Origin: Massilia norwichensis
GTDB lineage: Bacteria; Pseudomonadota; Gammaproteobacteria; Burkholderiales; Burkholderiaceae_D
Assembly (NCBI RefSeq): GCF_024753245.1
Contig: NZ_JANUGX010000022.1
Coordinates: 50,163 to 114,162, forward strand
Length of the DNA stretch: 64,000 bases
Reading direction: 5' to 3'
The notes beneath the pieces are model-generated. The model made no database searches. It saw only the letters and a program-made list of their open reading frames with translations, and was not told the origin of the DNA. The position numbers and the translations under genes are program-made. Shown here in pieces: positions 18,032-26,140 of this stretch (the first letter of the stretch is position 1; every line of letters starts with the position of its first letter).

Positions 18032-18459
18032 GCGGTAGTCCTTGGTTGCAGGGAAAAGAACGGCTTGTGGCCATCGGCAAATGTATCACAGCCCGGCCCG
18101 CCGAAACCGGGCTGCTGTCTTGCATTCACTACAGTTTCATTTCGTAGCGGAGGCCAAATACCATCTTGGCGATGGTCGAGAGGCAGTGTGGCTCGGTGTT
18201 GGATGCGGCCGGCGTGGCGGCGGAAGTGGAATGCGGCTCGGCGCTGGTGGCCGCCTGGTCGGCCCAGGCATCAGTTTGCTCATGCTTGTCGTTATCGGTT
18301 ACCCGGACTGTTGCCGTCCGGTTCGATCAAATTCTAGCCGCTAAGCCTCAGCAAAAAGCCGGTCCAGGGCCTGCTGTTACTTTACGATACATGACAAGGA
18401 AGCAAATCCGTCGAAAGACCAGGGAAATGTCGCGCGGCTGGGGGGCTTGTCCGTGTTAC
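18032..18459. other. Region without a clear gene
   Basis: No confident gene is seen between the M13 array and the Spy-like gene. One minus-strand open frame (about 18129-18340) would end in AKMVFGLRYEMKL, which resembles the tail of an outer-membrane protein. However, it has no in-frame ATG or GTG near its beginning and no ribosome binding site. It may be a remnant or a very small protein with a hidden start. The part near 18032-18130 should hold the promoter of M13 copy 3. Confidence 0.4.
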
Positions 18460-19035
18460 TCAGCCGCCGATACTGATGCCACCGGGGCCGCCCATGCCGC
18501 CACGGCCGTGATTACCCATGCCGCGGCCGCCCCGCTCTCCCCCTTTTTCGCCGCCGCGTCCGCCGCGCTCGCCGCCGGGACGCGCCTCCGGCACCACCCG
18601 CAGCAGCTGCTCGCCCAACAAGGTCGCGACCTGGCGCCGCTGGGCGTCGTCGAGCGCATCGTTCAGGCTCAGCCACCATTCACGCAGTTGTTTGTCTTCC
18701 TGGGCGCTGGCGGCGCTTTCGGCATCGACCAGCGCGTTCAGCTCGCGCAGTTCGAGGTCCGGGTTGGCCAGCAGGCTTTTCGCTTTTTCCTGCAGCGCTA
18801 TGCGACGTTGCTGGCGCTCGCGCAGCACGGCGCGCGAACGGCTGTCGACCTGCTGCCACAAGGTCTGCTGGTTGGCGTTCAGGTGCAGGGACTGTTTGAA
18901 TTCGGCCGTCATCGGCAGCAAGTCTTCGGCGCGCATCTCCATCAAGGGGACGGCAAGACTGGCACCTGTCGCGCCGAGGGCAAGGCTGAGCAGGCAGGCG
19001 CGGAGCAAGCGGGTAAGCATGGGCATCGTCGACAT
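18460..19035 (-). CDS. Spy/CpxP-like periplasmic protein
   Basis: The 191-residue product has a signal peptide (RLLRACLLSLALGATGASLA) and a helical core with LHLNANQQTLWQQ and LDDAQRRQVATLL. These correspond to the paired LTxxQ-type motifs of Spy/CpxP chaperones and metal sensors. The tail is Gly/Arg-rich (GGERGGRGGEKGG). Its likely role is in periplasmic envelope stress. Start choice is uncertain: ATG codons at 19035, 19026 and 19020 are all possible and none has a good ribosome binding site. The leader contains CpxR-like boxes and an intrinsic-terminator hairpin, described separately. The family assignment is from motif pattern. Confidence 0.75.
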   Translation of the reverse strand: MSTMPMLTRLLRACLLSLALGATGASLAVPLMEMRAEDLLPMTAEFKQSLHLNANQQTLWQQVDSRSRAVLRERQQRRIALQEKAKSLLANPDLELRELNALVDAESAASAQEDKQLREWWLSLNDALDDAQRRQVATLLGEQLLRVVPEARPGGERGGRGGEKGGERGGRGMGNHGRGGMGGPGGISIGG

Positions 19036-19062
19036 AAAAAAGCCCACGGGGGCGCCGTGGGC
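19036..19062 (-). terminator. Terminator-like hairpin directly before the Spy-like gene
   Basis: On the minus strand GCCCACGG and CCGTGGGC form a perfect 8-bp stem with a 5-nt loop, followed by six T that touch the ATG at 19035. This is a textbook intrinsic terminator in a 5' leader. It could attenuate the gene or end a short RNA of about 60 nt. Confidence 0.7.
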
Positions 19063-19105
19063 AAAGACCACTTCAAGAAGTGGAGAGAGAGAAAAACTGA
19101 TAACA

Positions 19106-19185
19106 ACTATAGAGCCCGGTCTTTTCTCTCGTGTCGATTCTTACAATTACTTACCGGGTACCTGCCGCGGCCTACAAGGATTTAC
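19106..19185 (-). promoter_or_regulatory. OmpR/CpxR-type boxes and promoter of the Spy-like gene
   Basis: Read on the minus strand, GTAAG-N5-GTAAG (19154 to 19140) fits the CpxR box GTAAA-N5-GTAAA. A second match, GTAAA-N5-GTAGG (19185 to 19171), lies 31 bp further upstream, about three helical turns. A -10-like TATAGT (19111 to 19106) lies about 29 bp downstream of the nearer box, with only a weak -35, as expected for an activator-dependent promoter. An inverted repeat TTACAAGTTC-GCT-GAACTTGTAA (19182-19204) overlaps the far box. Confidence 0.6.
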
Positions 19186-19217
19186 AAGTTCGCTGAACTT
19201 GTAAGGACGAAGATGTA

Positions 19218-19256
19218 AAAAACGCCGTTCCCGCGCTGGGCAGGAACGGCGTTTTT
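19218..19256 (-). terminator. Rho-independent terminator of the epimerase gene
   Basis: AAAAACGCCGTTCC (19218-19231) and GGAACGGCGTTTTT (19243-19256) form a 14-bp stem with T runs on both strands. It lies 17 nt past the minus-strand epimerase stop codon. Confidence 0.9.
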
Positions 19257-19272
19257 CGTGGGGCCGGAACAA

Positions 19273-20337
19273 TCAGCCGCGCTGCTGCTGGCGGCGCTCC
19301 GGGATCAGGTCTTTCGCATCGACCAGCTTGTCCTTGTAGGAATCGAAGATCTTGGCCAGCGCGTCGCGCATGTTGACCTGTGGCGCCCAGCCCAGTTCGG
19401 CGATCGTGTTCTCGATCTTCGGCACGCGGTTCTGCACGTCCTGGTAGCCGGTGCCGTAGTAGGCGCCCGAGCTGGTGTCGACCAGTTTCACTTCCTTGGC
19501 GGTGTCGCGGTATTCCGGGTACTCGGCGGCCAGTTCCAGCATCATGTGGGCCAGTTCGCGGATCGAGTAATTGTTCGACGGGTTGCCGATGTTGTAGATC
19601 TTGCCGCTTGCCGCGCCGTCCTTGTTCTCGATAATCTTCATCAGCGCTTCGATGCCGTCGTCGACATACGTAAACGAACGCTTCTGCGCGCCGCCGTCGA
19701 CCAGCTGGATCGGCTCGCCGCGCACGATGTGGCCCAGGAACTGGGTCAGCACGCGCGAGGAACCCTCTTTCGGGGTGTGGATCGAATCCAGGCCGGCGCC
19801 GACCCAGTTGAACGGGCGGAACAGGGTGAAGTTCAGGCCTTCCATGCCGTAGCCCCAGATCACACGGTCCATCAGCTGCTTCGAGCAGGCGTAGATCCAG
19901 CGCGGCTTGTTGATCGGGCCATAGACCAGTTCCGAGTTCTCCGGATCGAATTCCTCGTCGTGGCACATGCCGTACACTTCCGAGGTCGACGGGAACACCA
20001 GGTGCTTCTTGTACCTGGCCGCCGCGCGCACGATCGGCAGGTTGGCTTCGAAGTCCAGTTCGAACACGCGCAGCGGCTGCTGCACATAGGTCGAGGGCGT
20101 GGCAATCGCCACCAGCGGCAGGATCACGTCGCATTTCTTGACGTGGTACTCGACCCACTCCTTGTTGATCGTGATGTCGCCTTCGAAGAAGTGCATCCGC
20201 GGATGGTCGAGCAGCTCGGTGATGCGCTCGCAATTCATGTCCATGCCGTAGACTTCCCAGTCGGTCGTCTCGAGGATGCGCTTGGACAGGTGGTGGCCGA
20301 TGAAGCCGTTGACGCCGAGAATGAGAACTTTCTTCAT
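19273..20337 (-). CDS. ArnA-dehydrogenase-like NAD-dependent epimerase/decarboxylase
   Basis: The 354-residue SDR-type enzyme begins KKVLILGVNGFIGHHL, a Rossmann GxxGxxG motif. It has the catalytic pair YACSK and the substrate segment PLVAIATPSTYVQQPLRVFELDFE. These match the C-terminal dehydrogenase/decarboxylase domain of ArnA and stand-alone UDP-4-keto-pentose/UDP-xylose synthases, which act on UDP-glucuronate. No formyltransferase domain is fused and no other arn gene is near, so the product may feed a pentose-containing glycan rather than lipid A. The MKKVLIL start (20337) is preferred over an ATG six codons upstream. Confidence 0.88.
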   Translation of the reverse strand: MKKVLILGVNGFIGHHLSKRILETTDWEVYGMDMNCERITELLDHPRMHFFEGDITINKEWVEYHVKKCDVILPLVAIATPSTYVQQPLRVFELDFEANLPIVRAAARYKKHLVFPSTSEVYGMCHDEEFDPENSELVYGPINKPRWIYACSKQLMDRVIWGYGMEGLNFTLFRPFNWVGAGLDSIHTPKEGSSRVLTQFLGHIVRGEPIQLVDGGAQKRSFTYVDDGIEALMKIIENKDGAASGKIYNIGNPSNNYSIRELAHMMLELAAEYPEYRDTAKEVKLVDTSSGAYYGTGYQDVQNRVPKIENTIAELGWAPQVNMRDALAKIFDSYKDKLVDAKDLIPERRQQQRG

Positions 20338-20433
20338 TTTAAGTAAGCAACACATGCACGTGGGCTGGCCATTATATCACTGTGCATACGCGCTCAAATC
20401 GGGCCTGAGCGCGCTCTGCAGGCGCGCGACGGT

Positions 20434-20439
20434 TATACT
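20434..20439 (+). promoter_or_regulatory. Putative -10 element of the ctpA-like gene
   Basis: TATACT lies about 44 nt before the start codon in the divergent gap between the epimerase and protease genes. No good -35 is seen. Confidence 0.35.
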
Positions 20440-20482
20440 TTGCTGCGCTCAGGCATAACGTTAGCGAAGGACCGACCAGCAC

Positions 20483-21925
20483 ATGGGCTCGAAACTCCGG
20501 CATTCCGCCCTCCTCACCCTAGGCGCCATCCTCGGCGTCGCGGTCACGATGCAGTTTTCCGCCCTGGCCCACAAGCCGGTCGAGGACGGCATGCCCCTGG
20601 ACAGCCTGCGCCAGCTGGCCGGCGTCTATGGCCTGATCAAGTCCACCTATGTCGAACCGGTCGACGACAGCAAGCTGATGACCCATGCCATCTCCGGCAT
20701 GGTCGACGCGCTCGACCCGCATTCGGCCTACCTCGACCAGAAAGCCTACCGCGAGCTGCGCGAGGGCACCGAAGGCCGCTTCGTCGGCCTCGGCATCGAG
20801 ATCGGCCAGAGCGACGAAGGCTACGTCAAGATCGTCGCCCCGATCGAGGATTCGCCGGCCGCGCGCGCCGGCATCCAGCCCGGCGACCTGATCGTCCGTA
20901 TCGACGGCGCCAAGGTCCAGGACATGGAACTCGAGGAGGCGATCAAACGCATGCGCGGCGAGCCGCGCACGAAAGTCGTGCTGAGCATCCTGCGCGCAGG
21001 CAGCCCCGCGCCGCTGGAGATCACGGTGGTGCGTGACGAAATCGTGCAAAAAAGCGTCAAGGGCAAGATCATCCAGTCCAATGGCGCAGCCTATGCCTGG
21101 GTGCGCATCGCGCAGTTCCAGGAGCCGACGCTGAACGACCTGGCGGCAAAACTGGCCAGCCTGGCGCGCGAGCAAGTGGACTTGAAGGGCCTGGTGCTCG
21201 ACCTGCGCAACGACCCCGGCGGCCTGCTGCAGGGTGCGATCGGCGTCGCCGCCGCCTTCCTGCCCGAGGGTGCCGAGATCGTCTCGACCAATGGCCAGCT
21301 GGAAGAATCGAAGGCGCGCTTCTACGGCCGCCCCGAATACTACATGCTGGGCCGCGGCGAGGACCCGTTGAAACAGGTGCCGGCCCTGTTCAAGACCATC
21401 CCGATGGTGGTGCTGGTGAATACCGGCTCGGCCTCGGCTTCCGAAATCGTGGCCGGCGCGCTGCAGGACCACAGGCGCGCGGCGATCGTCGGCAGCCCGA
21501 CCTTCGGCAAGGGCTCGGTGCAGACGATCCGCCCGATGACCGGCGACACCGCCGTGAAACTGACCACCGCGCGCTACTACACGCCGAGCGGGCGCTCGAT
21601 CCAGGCGCGCGGCGTGCTGCCCGACTTCCCGGTCGACGAAAACGCCGACGGCGATGGCCTGAATGCGCTGCGCATGCGCGAAGCGGACCTCAACAGCCAT
21701 CTGTCGAACGACCACGGCCATGAAGAAGCCACGCGCCGGGAAGACATCAGGGCGCAGATGCGCATCCTGGCCGCCGAACGCCACCGCAAACCCGTCGAAT
21801 TCGGCAGTTCCACCGACTTCCAGCTGGCCCAGGCGCTGCGTCACCTGCAGGGGCTGCCGCTGCAGTTGTCGAAGCGTGCGGACACGGTGGAAAAAGCCGG
21901 AACGCTGGCCCAGCAGGCGCATTGA
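20483..21925 (+). CDS. ctpA: S41 carboxyl-terminal processing protease
   Basis: The 480-residue protein has a signal or anchor sequence (residues 8-29). It carries an N-terminal helical region, a PDZ domain (about 95-185, with GLGIEIG and AGIQPGDLIVRIDG), and the S41 catalytic core. The Ser/Lys dyad is Ser318 in GSASASE and Lys343 in FGKGSVQ, 25 residues apart as in Prc/CtpA. It trims C-termini of periplasmic proteins, usually with a lipoprotein adaptor. It is divergent from the epimerase gene and followed by a KAS III gene with about 117 nt between them. Confidence 0.93.
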   Translation: MGSKLRHSALLTLGAILGVAVTMQFSALAHKPVEDGMPLDSLRQLAGVYGLIKSTYVEPVDDSKLMTHAISGMVDALDPHSAYLDQKAYRELREGTEGRFVGLGIEIGQSDEGYVKIVAPIEDSPAARAGIQPGDLIVRIDGAKVQDMELEEAIKRMRGEPRTKVVLSILRAGSPAPLEITVVRDEIVQKSVKGKIIQSNGAAYAWVRIAQFQEPTLNDLAAKLASLAREQVDLKGLVLDLRNDPGGLLQGAIGVAAAFLPEGAEIVSTNGQLEESKARFYGRPEYYMLGRGEDPLKQVPALFKTIPMVVLVNTGSASASEIVAGALQDHRRAAIVGSPTFGKGSVQTIRPMTGDTAVKLTTARYYTPSGRSIQARGVLPDFPVDENADGDGLNALRMREADLNSHLSNDHGHEEATRREDIRAQMRILAAERHRKPVEFGSSTDFQLAQALRHLQGLPLQLSKRADTVEKAGTLAQQAH

Positions 21926-22042
21926 GCGCTGCCTGACGCACTTTTGATGCAACACCCAGGGCGTTCCCACGGTCTGCACGATTGTGTAGAATCGGCAGAT
22001 TCGCGGGGAGTTTCCTCCCGTTATCACCTTAGAAAGCCAATC

Positions 22043-23164
22043 ATGAAACCTGTCGTCATCAGCGGCACCGGCCTGTTTACGCCACCGAACTCGATCTCCA
22101 ACGACGAGCTGGTGACGGCCTTCAACGCTTACGTCGAGTTGTTCAACGCCGAGAACGCGGACAAGATCGCCGCCGGCGAAGTCACCGCCCTCGAACCCTC
22201 CAGCAGCGCCTTCATCGAGAAAGCCTCGGGCATCAAGTCGCGCTACGTGATGGAGAAGAGCGGCATCCTCGATCCGAAACACATGACCTCGCGCATCAAG
22301 GAACGCGCCGACGAGGAACTGTCGCTGCAGGCCGAGATCTGCGTCGCCGCCGCGCGCGAAGCGCTGGCCCGCGCCAAGCGCACCCCGGCCGACATCGACA
22401 TGGTGCTGGTTGCCGCCAGCAACATGCAGCGCGCCTACCCGGCCATGGCGGTCGAGGTGCAGGATGCGCTCGGCATCGAAGGCTTCGGCTTCGACATGAA
22501 CGTGGCCTGCTCGTCGGCCACCTTCGCGATCCAGACCGCGGCCGGCGCCGTGCAGACCGGCCAGGCGCGCGCCGTGCTGGTGCTGAACCCGGAAATCACC
22601 AGCGCCCACCTGAACTTCCGCGACCGCGACAGCCATTTCATCTTCGGCGACGCCTGCACCGCGATGATCATCGAAGCGGCCGACACCGCCATCGGCGAGC
22701 ACCAGTTCGAGATCCTCGATTCGAAACTGAAGACCAAGTTCTCGAACAATATCCGCAACAACTTCGGCTTCATGAACCGCTTCGACGAAGCCGGCATCGG
22801 CCTGCCGGATAAGCTGTTCCGCCAGCAGGGCCGCAAGGTGTTCAAGGAAGTCTGCCCGATGGCGGCCGAGATGATCCGCGAGACCGTCGAAGCGTCCGGC
22901 CTGAAGGTCGAGGACATCTCGCGTTTCTGGCTGCACCAGGCCAACCTGAACATGAACCAGCTGATCGTGCGCATGCTGATGGGCCGCGACGCCACGCCGG
23001 AAGAAGCGCCGGTGATTCTCGACACCTACGCCAACACCTCGTCGGCCGGCTCGATCATCGCCTTCCACAAGTACCAGGACGACATGCCGAGCGGCAGCAA
23101 GGGCGTGATCTGCTCCTTCGGCGCCGGTTACTCGATCGGTTGCGTGGTGGTGCGCAAGAAGTAA
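22043..23164 (+). CDS. Beta-ketoacyl-ACP synthase III-like enzyme
   Basis: The 373-residue thiolase-fold enzyme has the nucleophile Cys156 in NVACSSATFA, a His in WLHQANLNMNQL and an Asn in YANTSSAGS, completing the KAS III triad. It is longer than housekeeping FabH (about 317 residues), with an extra N-terminal insertion (about 30-60). It resembles the FabH-like enzymes found outside fab operons, so fatty-acid priming or synthesis of a specialised lipid are both possible. No fab gene is adjacent. The ATG at 22043 follows AGAAAGCC; an upstream in-frame ATG at 21944 would add residues unlike the family. Confidence 0.9.
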   Translation: MKPVVISGTGLFTPPNSISNDELVTAFNAYVELFNAENADKIAAGEVTALEPSSSAFIEKASGIKSRYVMEKSGILDPKHMTSRIKERADEELSLQAEICVAAAREALARAKRTPADIDMVLVAASNMQRAYPAMAVEVQDALGIEGFGFDMNVACSSATFAIQTAAGAVQTGQARAVLVLNPEITSAHLNFRDRDSHFIFGDACTAMIIEAADTAIGEHQFEILDSKLKTKFSNNIRNNFGFMNRFDEAGIGLPDKLFRQQGRKVFKEVCPMAAEMIRETVEASGLKVEDISRFWLHQANLNMNQLIVRMLMGRDATPEEAPVILDTYANTSSAGSIIAFHKYQDDMPSGSKGVICSFGAGYSIGCVVVRKK

Positions 23165-23178
23165 ATAGAAGGTCGCCC

Positions 23179-23209
23179 GCAGATAACGACGTCGCCTGCC
23201 GTTATCTGC
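23179..23209. repeat. Inverted repeat (hairpin) after KAS III
   Basis: GCAGATAACG (23179-23188) and CGTTATCTGC (23200-23209) are perfect 10-bp arms around an 11-nt loop, 15 nt past the stop codon. A REP-like unit follows immediately. No T run follows, so it is a weak terminator candidate. Confidence 0.7.
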
Positions 23210-23237
23210 GTCGCCCCCGCGCAGGCGGGGGCCCAAG
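23210..23237. repeat. REP-like palindromic unit (copy 1)
   Basis: GTCGCCCCCGCG and its partner GCGGGGGCCCAAG form a stem GCCCCCGC/GCGGGGGC with a 4-nt loop. The same pattern, GTCGTCCCCGCG...GCGGGGACCCAAG, occurs at 25996 and, slightly changed, at 43939. It is a single unit here without the inverted partner. Confidence 0.7.
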
Positions 23238-23412
23238 TTCCCTCATCGCAGCAACAAGCTCAACAGTAACCAATACTCTTCATTCCAGCGAGAATATTGG
23301 TAGTTCAAATCCTACAAAGGTGCGCTCCCGATTCCTCTGGAATACGGCCTTCCCTGCGCGCATGATCGTCCTGTCCGCGCTTCAACAAGCGCAGCATCTG
23401 AGGAGGATCAAA

Positions 23413-23862
23413 ATGACCAAGCAAAAAGGACCGGACAGCGTCCGCGCACGTGGCATTGCCAAGGAAAAAATCGTTCCTGTTGCCAATGGCAGCCTGCAGC
23501 CGCGCGCGCCGGGCTGGGTGGCACCGGGCGGCGCCAACGTGCAGTCGGCAAATATCGAACAGCAGGGTGCGGCCCTGCGCGCCCGCGGCTCGCTGCAGGG
23601 CAACGGCATCGGCGACCAGAACGTCGGCACCCAGCGTGGCGGCAGCAATGCCCAGCAAGCCGGCTGGAGCGCCCGCCAGAGCGCCCAGCGCATGCAGGCG
23701 CGCGGCGAGGAAGACCGCCTGAACGCCTCGCGCCAGTCGGGCTACGGCGGCATGGAACAGAAGCAGGTCAGCGGATCGGGACCGATGCAGAGCGATCAGA
23801 AACCGTCCGACTATACGAGCAAGAAGAGTAAAAAAGGCAGCAGCGGGGCCGGCCAGGACTGA
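23413..23862 (+). CDS. Small hydrophilic protein of unknown function
   Basis: The family is not recognised. The 149-residue product is rich in Gly, Gln, Ser, Arg and Ala, has no hydrophobic segment and is predicted to be largely disordered. RARG or QARG occurs three times (VRARGIAKE, LRARGSLQG, MQARGEED), and the tail is Lys-rich (TSKKSKKGSS). The start is well supported: AGGAGGA at 23401 lies 5 nt before ATG 23413. A strong terminator follows, so it is an independent transcript. Composition would fit a stress- or desiccation-related or nucleic-acid-binding protein, which is only a guess. Confidence 0.75.
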   Translation: MTKQKGPDSVRARGIAKEKIVPVANGSLQPRAPGWVAPGGANVQSANIEQQGAALRARGSLQGNGIGDQNVGTQRGGSNAQQAGWSARQSAQRMQARGEEDRLNASRQSGYGGMEQKQVSGSGPMQSDQKPSDYTSKKSKKGSSGAGQD

Positions 23863-23884
23863 GGCCTGAACGATTGGTGATAGC

Positions 23885-23914
23885 GGCCGGGCAGCAGTGC
23901 GCCCGGCCCTTTTT
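23885..23914 (+). terminator. Rho-independent terminator
   Basis: GGCCGGGC (23885-23892) and GCCCGGCC (23901-23908) form an 8-bp stem followed by TTTTT. It lies 22 nt past the stop codon of the small hydrophilic protein. Confidence 0.9.
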
Positions 23915-23925
23915 ATGGGCGGCGC

Positions 23926-25971
23926 TTACAGCCGCGCCGCCAGCTCGGCGCCTTCGCGGATCGCCCGCTTCGCGTCCAGCTCGGCCGCCAGCGCCGCGCC
24001 GCCGATCTTGTGGAAGCGCGGCCCAGCCTTCGGCGCATCCGAAGGCATCAGCTCGGCCAGGCTTTCCTGCCCGGCGCAGATGACGACGTTGTCGACGTCC
24101 AACAGCTTTTTTTCGCCGCCGACGACGATGTGCAGGCCGGCGTCGTCGATGCGCTCGTACTGCACGCCCGCCATCATCACCACGCCATGGCGCGCCAGCG
24201 TGGCGCGGTGCACCCAGCCCGAGGTCTTGCCCAGTCCCGCCCCCGGACGGGTGGTCTTGCGCTGCAGCAGCCAGATGCTGCGCAGCGGGGTCGGCTTGTG
24301 CGCCGCGGTCAAGCCGCCGGCCTCGCGCACGGCCAGGTCGACGCCCCACTCGCCCATCCATTTATCGACCGGCACCGGCAGGCTTTCCAGCGGATCGTGC
24401 AGCAGGTATTCGGCGGTATCGAAGCCGATGCCGCCGGCGCCGATGATCGCCACCCGCTTGCCGACCTGCGCGCCGCCGCGCAGCACGTCCAGATAGGACA
24501 GTACCTTCGGATGATCGATACCCTCGATGCGCGGCATGCGCACCGAGACGCCGGTGGCCACGATCACGTCGTCGTAGCCGGCCGCGATCAATTCATCGCG
24601 GCCGACGCGCTGGCCGAGGCGCAGCTGCACGCCCGTCAGTTCCAGCTTGCGCGCAAAGTAGCGGATCGTCTCCGTGAATTCTTCCTTGCCGGGGATGCGC
24701 ATGGCGACCCGGAACTGGCCGCCGATGCTGTCCGCGGCATCGAACAGCGTCACCTCGTGACCGCATTCGGCGGCGACAGTGGCCGCCGACAGCCCGGCCG
24801 GTCCGGCACCGACCACGGCGACGCGGCGCTTGCGCTGGGCGGGCCGGTACACCAGCTCCGTCTCGTGGCAGGCGCGCGGATTCACCAGGCAGGTCGCACG
24901 CTTGTTCGAGAAGGTGTGGTCGAGGCAGGCCTGGTTGCAGGCGATGCAGGTATTGATCTCGTCGCTGCGGTTGGCGGCCGCCTTGGCGACCCAGTCGGGG
25001 TCGGCCAGGAAGGGCCGCGCCATCGATACCAGGTCGGCGTCGGCACGCGCCAGCAGGCCCTCGGCGTCGAAGGGCATGTTGATGCGGTTCGATGCCACCA
25101 CCGGAATCGTCACCTCCTTGCGCAGCCGGCCCGCCACTTCGGCGAACGCCGCGCGCGGCACCGAGGTGACGATGGTGGGAATCCGCGCTTCGTGCCAGCC
25201 GTAGCCGGTATTCAGGATGGTCGCGCCGGCGCTTTCCAGCGCCTTCGCCACGGTCACGATCTCATCCCAGGTGTTGCCGCCCTCGACCAGGTCCAGCACC
25301 GAGTGGCGGTACATGATGATGAAGTCGCGGCCGACGGCAGCGCGGATGCGGCGCACCACCTCGACCGGCAGGCGCATGCGGTTTTCGATGGGGCCGCCCC
25401 AGCGGTCGGTACGGCGGTTGGTGCGCGCGCACAGGAACTGGTTCAGCAGGTAACCCTCGCTGCCCATCACCTCGACGCCGTCGTAGCCGGCCTGTTTGGC
25501 CAGCTTCGCGCAGCGCACGTAAGCGCGGATCGTGGCTTCGATCCCGCTTTCGCTCAGCGCGCGCGGGCGGAACGGCGAAATCGGCGACTTCTGGTTCGAG
25601 CTCGAGACCACCAGCGGCTGGTAGCCGTAGCGCCCCGCGTGCAGGATCTGCAGCAGGATCTTGCCGCCCTCCTCGTGCACCGCGCGCGTGACCCGGCGGT
25701 GATTCAGCACGTCGCCCATGAAGTTCAGGGTGCCGCCGAAGGGCAGCAGCCAGCCCTGGCGGTTCGGCGAGATGCCGCCGGTGACGATCAGGCCGACGCC
25801 GCCGCGCGCCCGCTCGCGGTAGAAGGCCGCCAGCTTGCCGTAGTTGTAGAAGCGGTCTTCGAGCCCGGTGTGCATCGAGCCCATGATCACGCGGTTCTTC
25901 AGCGTGGTGAAACCGAGGTCGAGCGGGGACAGCAGGTGCGGGTAGGCGGTGGTGGGAATCGGTGCGTTCAT
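23926..25971 (-). CDS. fadH: NADPH-dependent 2,4-dienoyl-CoA reductase
   Basis: The 681-residue enzyme has the FadH order: an Old-Yellow-Enzyme TIM barrel (about 10-335, FMN), an iron-sulfur cluster region with CIACNQACLD and later Cys residues (about 345-370), then FAD- and NADPH-binding Rossmann folds (RRVAVVGAGPAGLSAA and KRVAIIGAGGIGFD). It reduces 2,4-dienoyl-CoA during beta-oxidation of unsaturated fatty acids. The start is placed at ATG 25971 (MNAPIPTTAYPHLLSPLDLG), which matches the family length. The frame stays open upstream through the REP-like repeat, but that part encodes nothing family-like. Confidence 0.95.
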   Translation of the reverse strand: MNAPIPTTAYPHLLSPLDLGFTTLKNRVIMGSMHTGLEDRFYNYGKLAAFYRERARGGVGLIVTGGISPNRQGWLLPFGGTLNFMGDVLNHRRVTRAVHEEGGKILLQILHAGRYGYQPLVVSSSNQKSPISPFRPRALSESGIEATIRAYVRCAKLAKQAGYDGVEVMGSEGYLLNQFLCARTNRRTDRWGGPIENRMRLPVEVVRRIRAAVGRDFIIMYRHSVLDLVEGGNTWDEIVTVAKALESAGATILNTGYGWHEARIPTIVTSVPRAAFAEVAGRLRKEVTIPVVASNRINMPFDAEGLLARADADLVSMARPFLADPDWVAKAAANRSDEINTCIACNQACLDHTFSNKRATCLVNPRACHETELVYRPAQRKRRVAVVGAGPAGLSAATVAAECGHEVTLFDAADSIGGQFRVAMRIPGKEEFTETIRYFARKLELTGVQLRLGQRVGRDELIAAGYDDVIVATGVSVRMPRIEGIDHPKVLSYLDVLRGGAQVGKRVAIIGAGGIGFDTAEYLLHDPLESLPVPVDKWMGEWGVDLAVREAGGLTAAHKPTPLRSIWLLQRKTTRPGAGLGKTSGWVHRATLARHGVVMMAGVQYERIDDAGLHIVVGGEKKLLDVDNVVICAGQESLAELMPSDAPKAGPRFHKIGGAALAAELDAKRAIREGAELAARL

Positions 25972-25995
25972 TTGGGCCGGTCGATTGAGTAGACC

Positions 25996-26082
25996 GTCGT
26001 CCCCGCGAAAGCGGGGACCCAAGTTCTGCGTGAGCAGTCGAAACGCTTGCAAGCTTGGATTCCCGCCTTCGCGGGAACGACG
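25996..26082. repeat. REP-like pair in inverted orientation (copy 2, BIME-like)
   Basis: The first unit (25996-26022, GTCGTCCCCGCG...GCGGGGACCCAAG) is followed by its inverted relative (26055-26082, TTGGATTCCCGC...GCGGGAACGACGG). About 32 nt of unrelated sequence separates them. The pair could fold into two hairpins or one long one. It lies between fadH and the next minus-strand gene. Confidence 0.8.
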
Positions 26083-26140
26083 GCGGATGCCCGGCATTAA
26101 ACCGGGTTTTCCTAGACCCGTGTATCTAAAATAACAAGCG

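Noticed and set aside
15560..18337. A 925-codon plus-strand open frame opposite M13 copy 3
   Set aside because: It is a shadow of high third-position GC on the other strand. The minus-strand gene is clearly a peptidase.
20519..23236. A 905-codon minus-strand open frame
   Set aside because: It runs through ctpA and the KAS III gene, both with clear catalytic motifs, and has none of its own.
24010..25992. A 660-codon plus-strand open frame opposite fadH
   Set aside because: fadH on the minus strand has flavin, Fe-S and NADPH motifs; the opposite frame has none.
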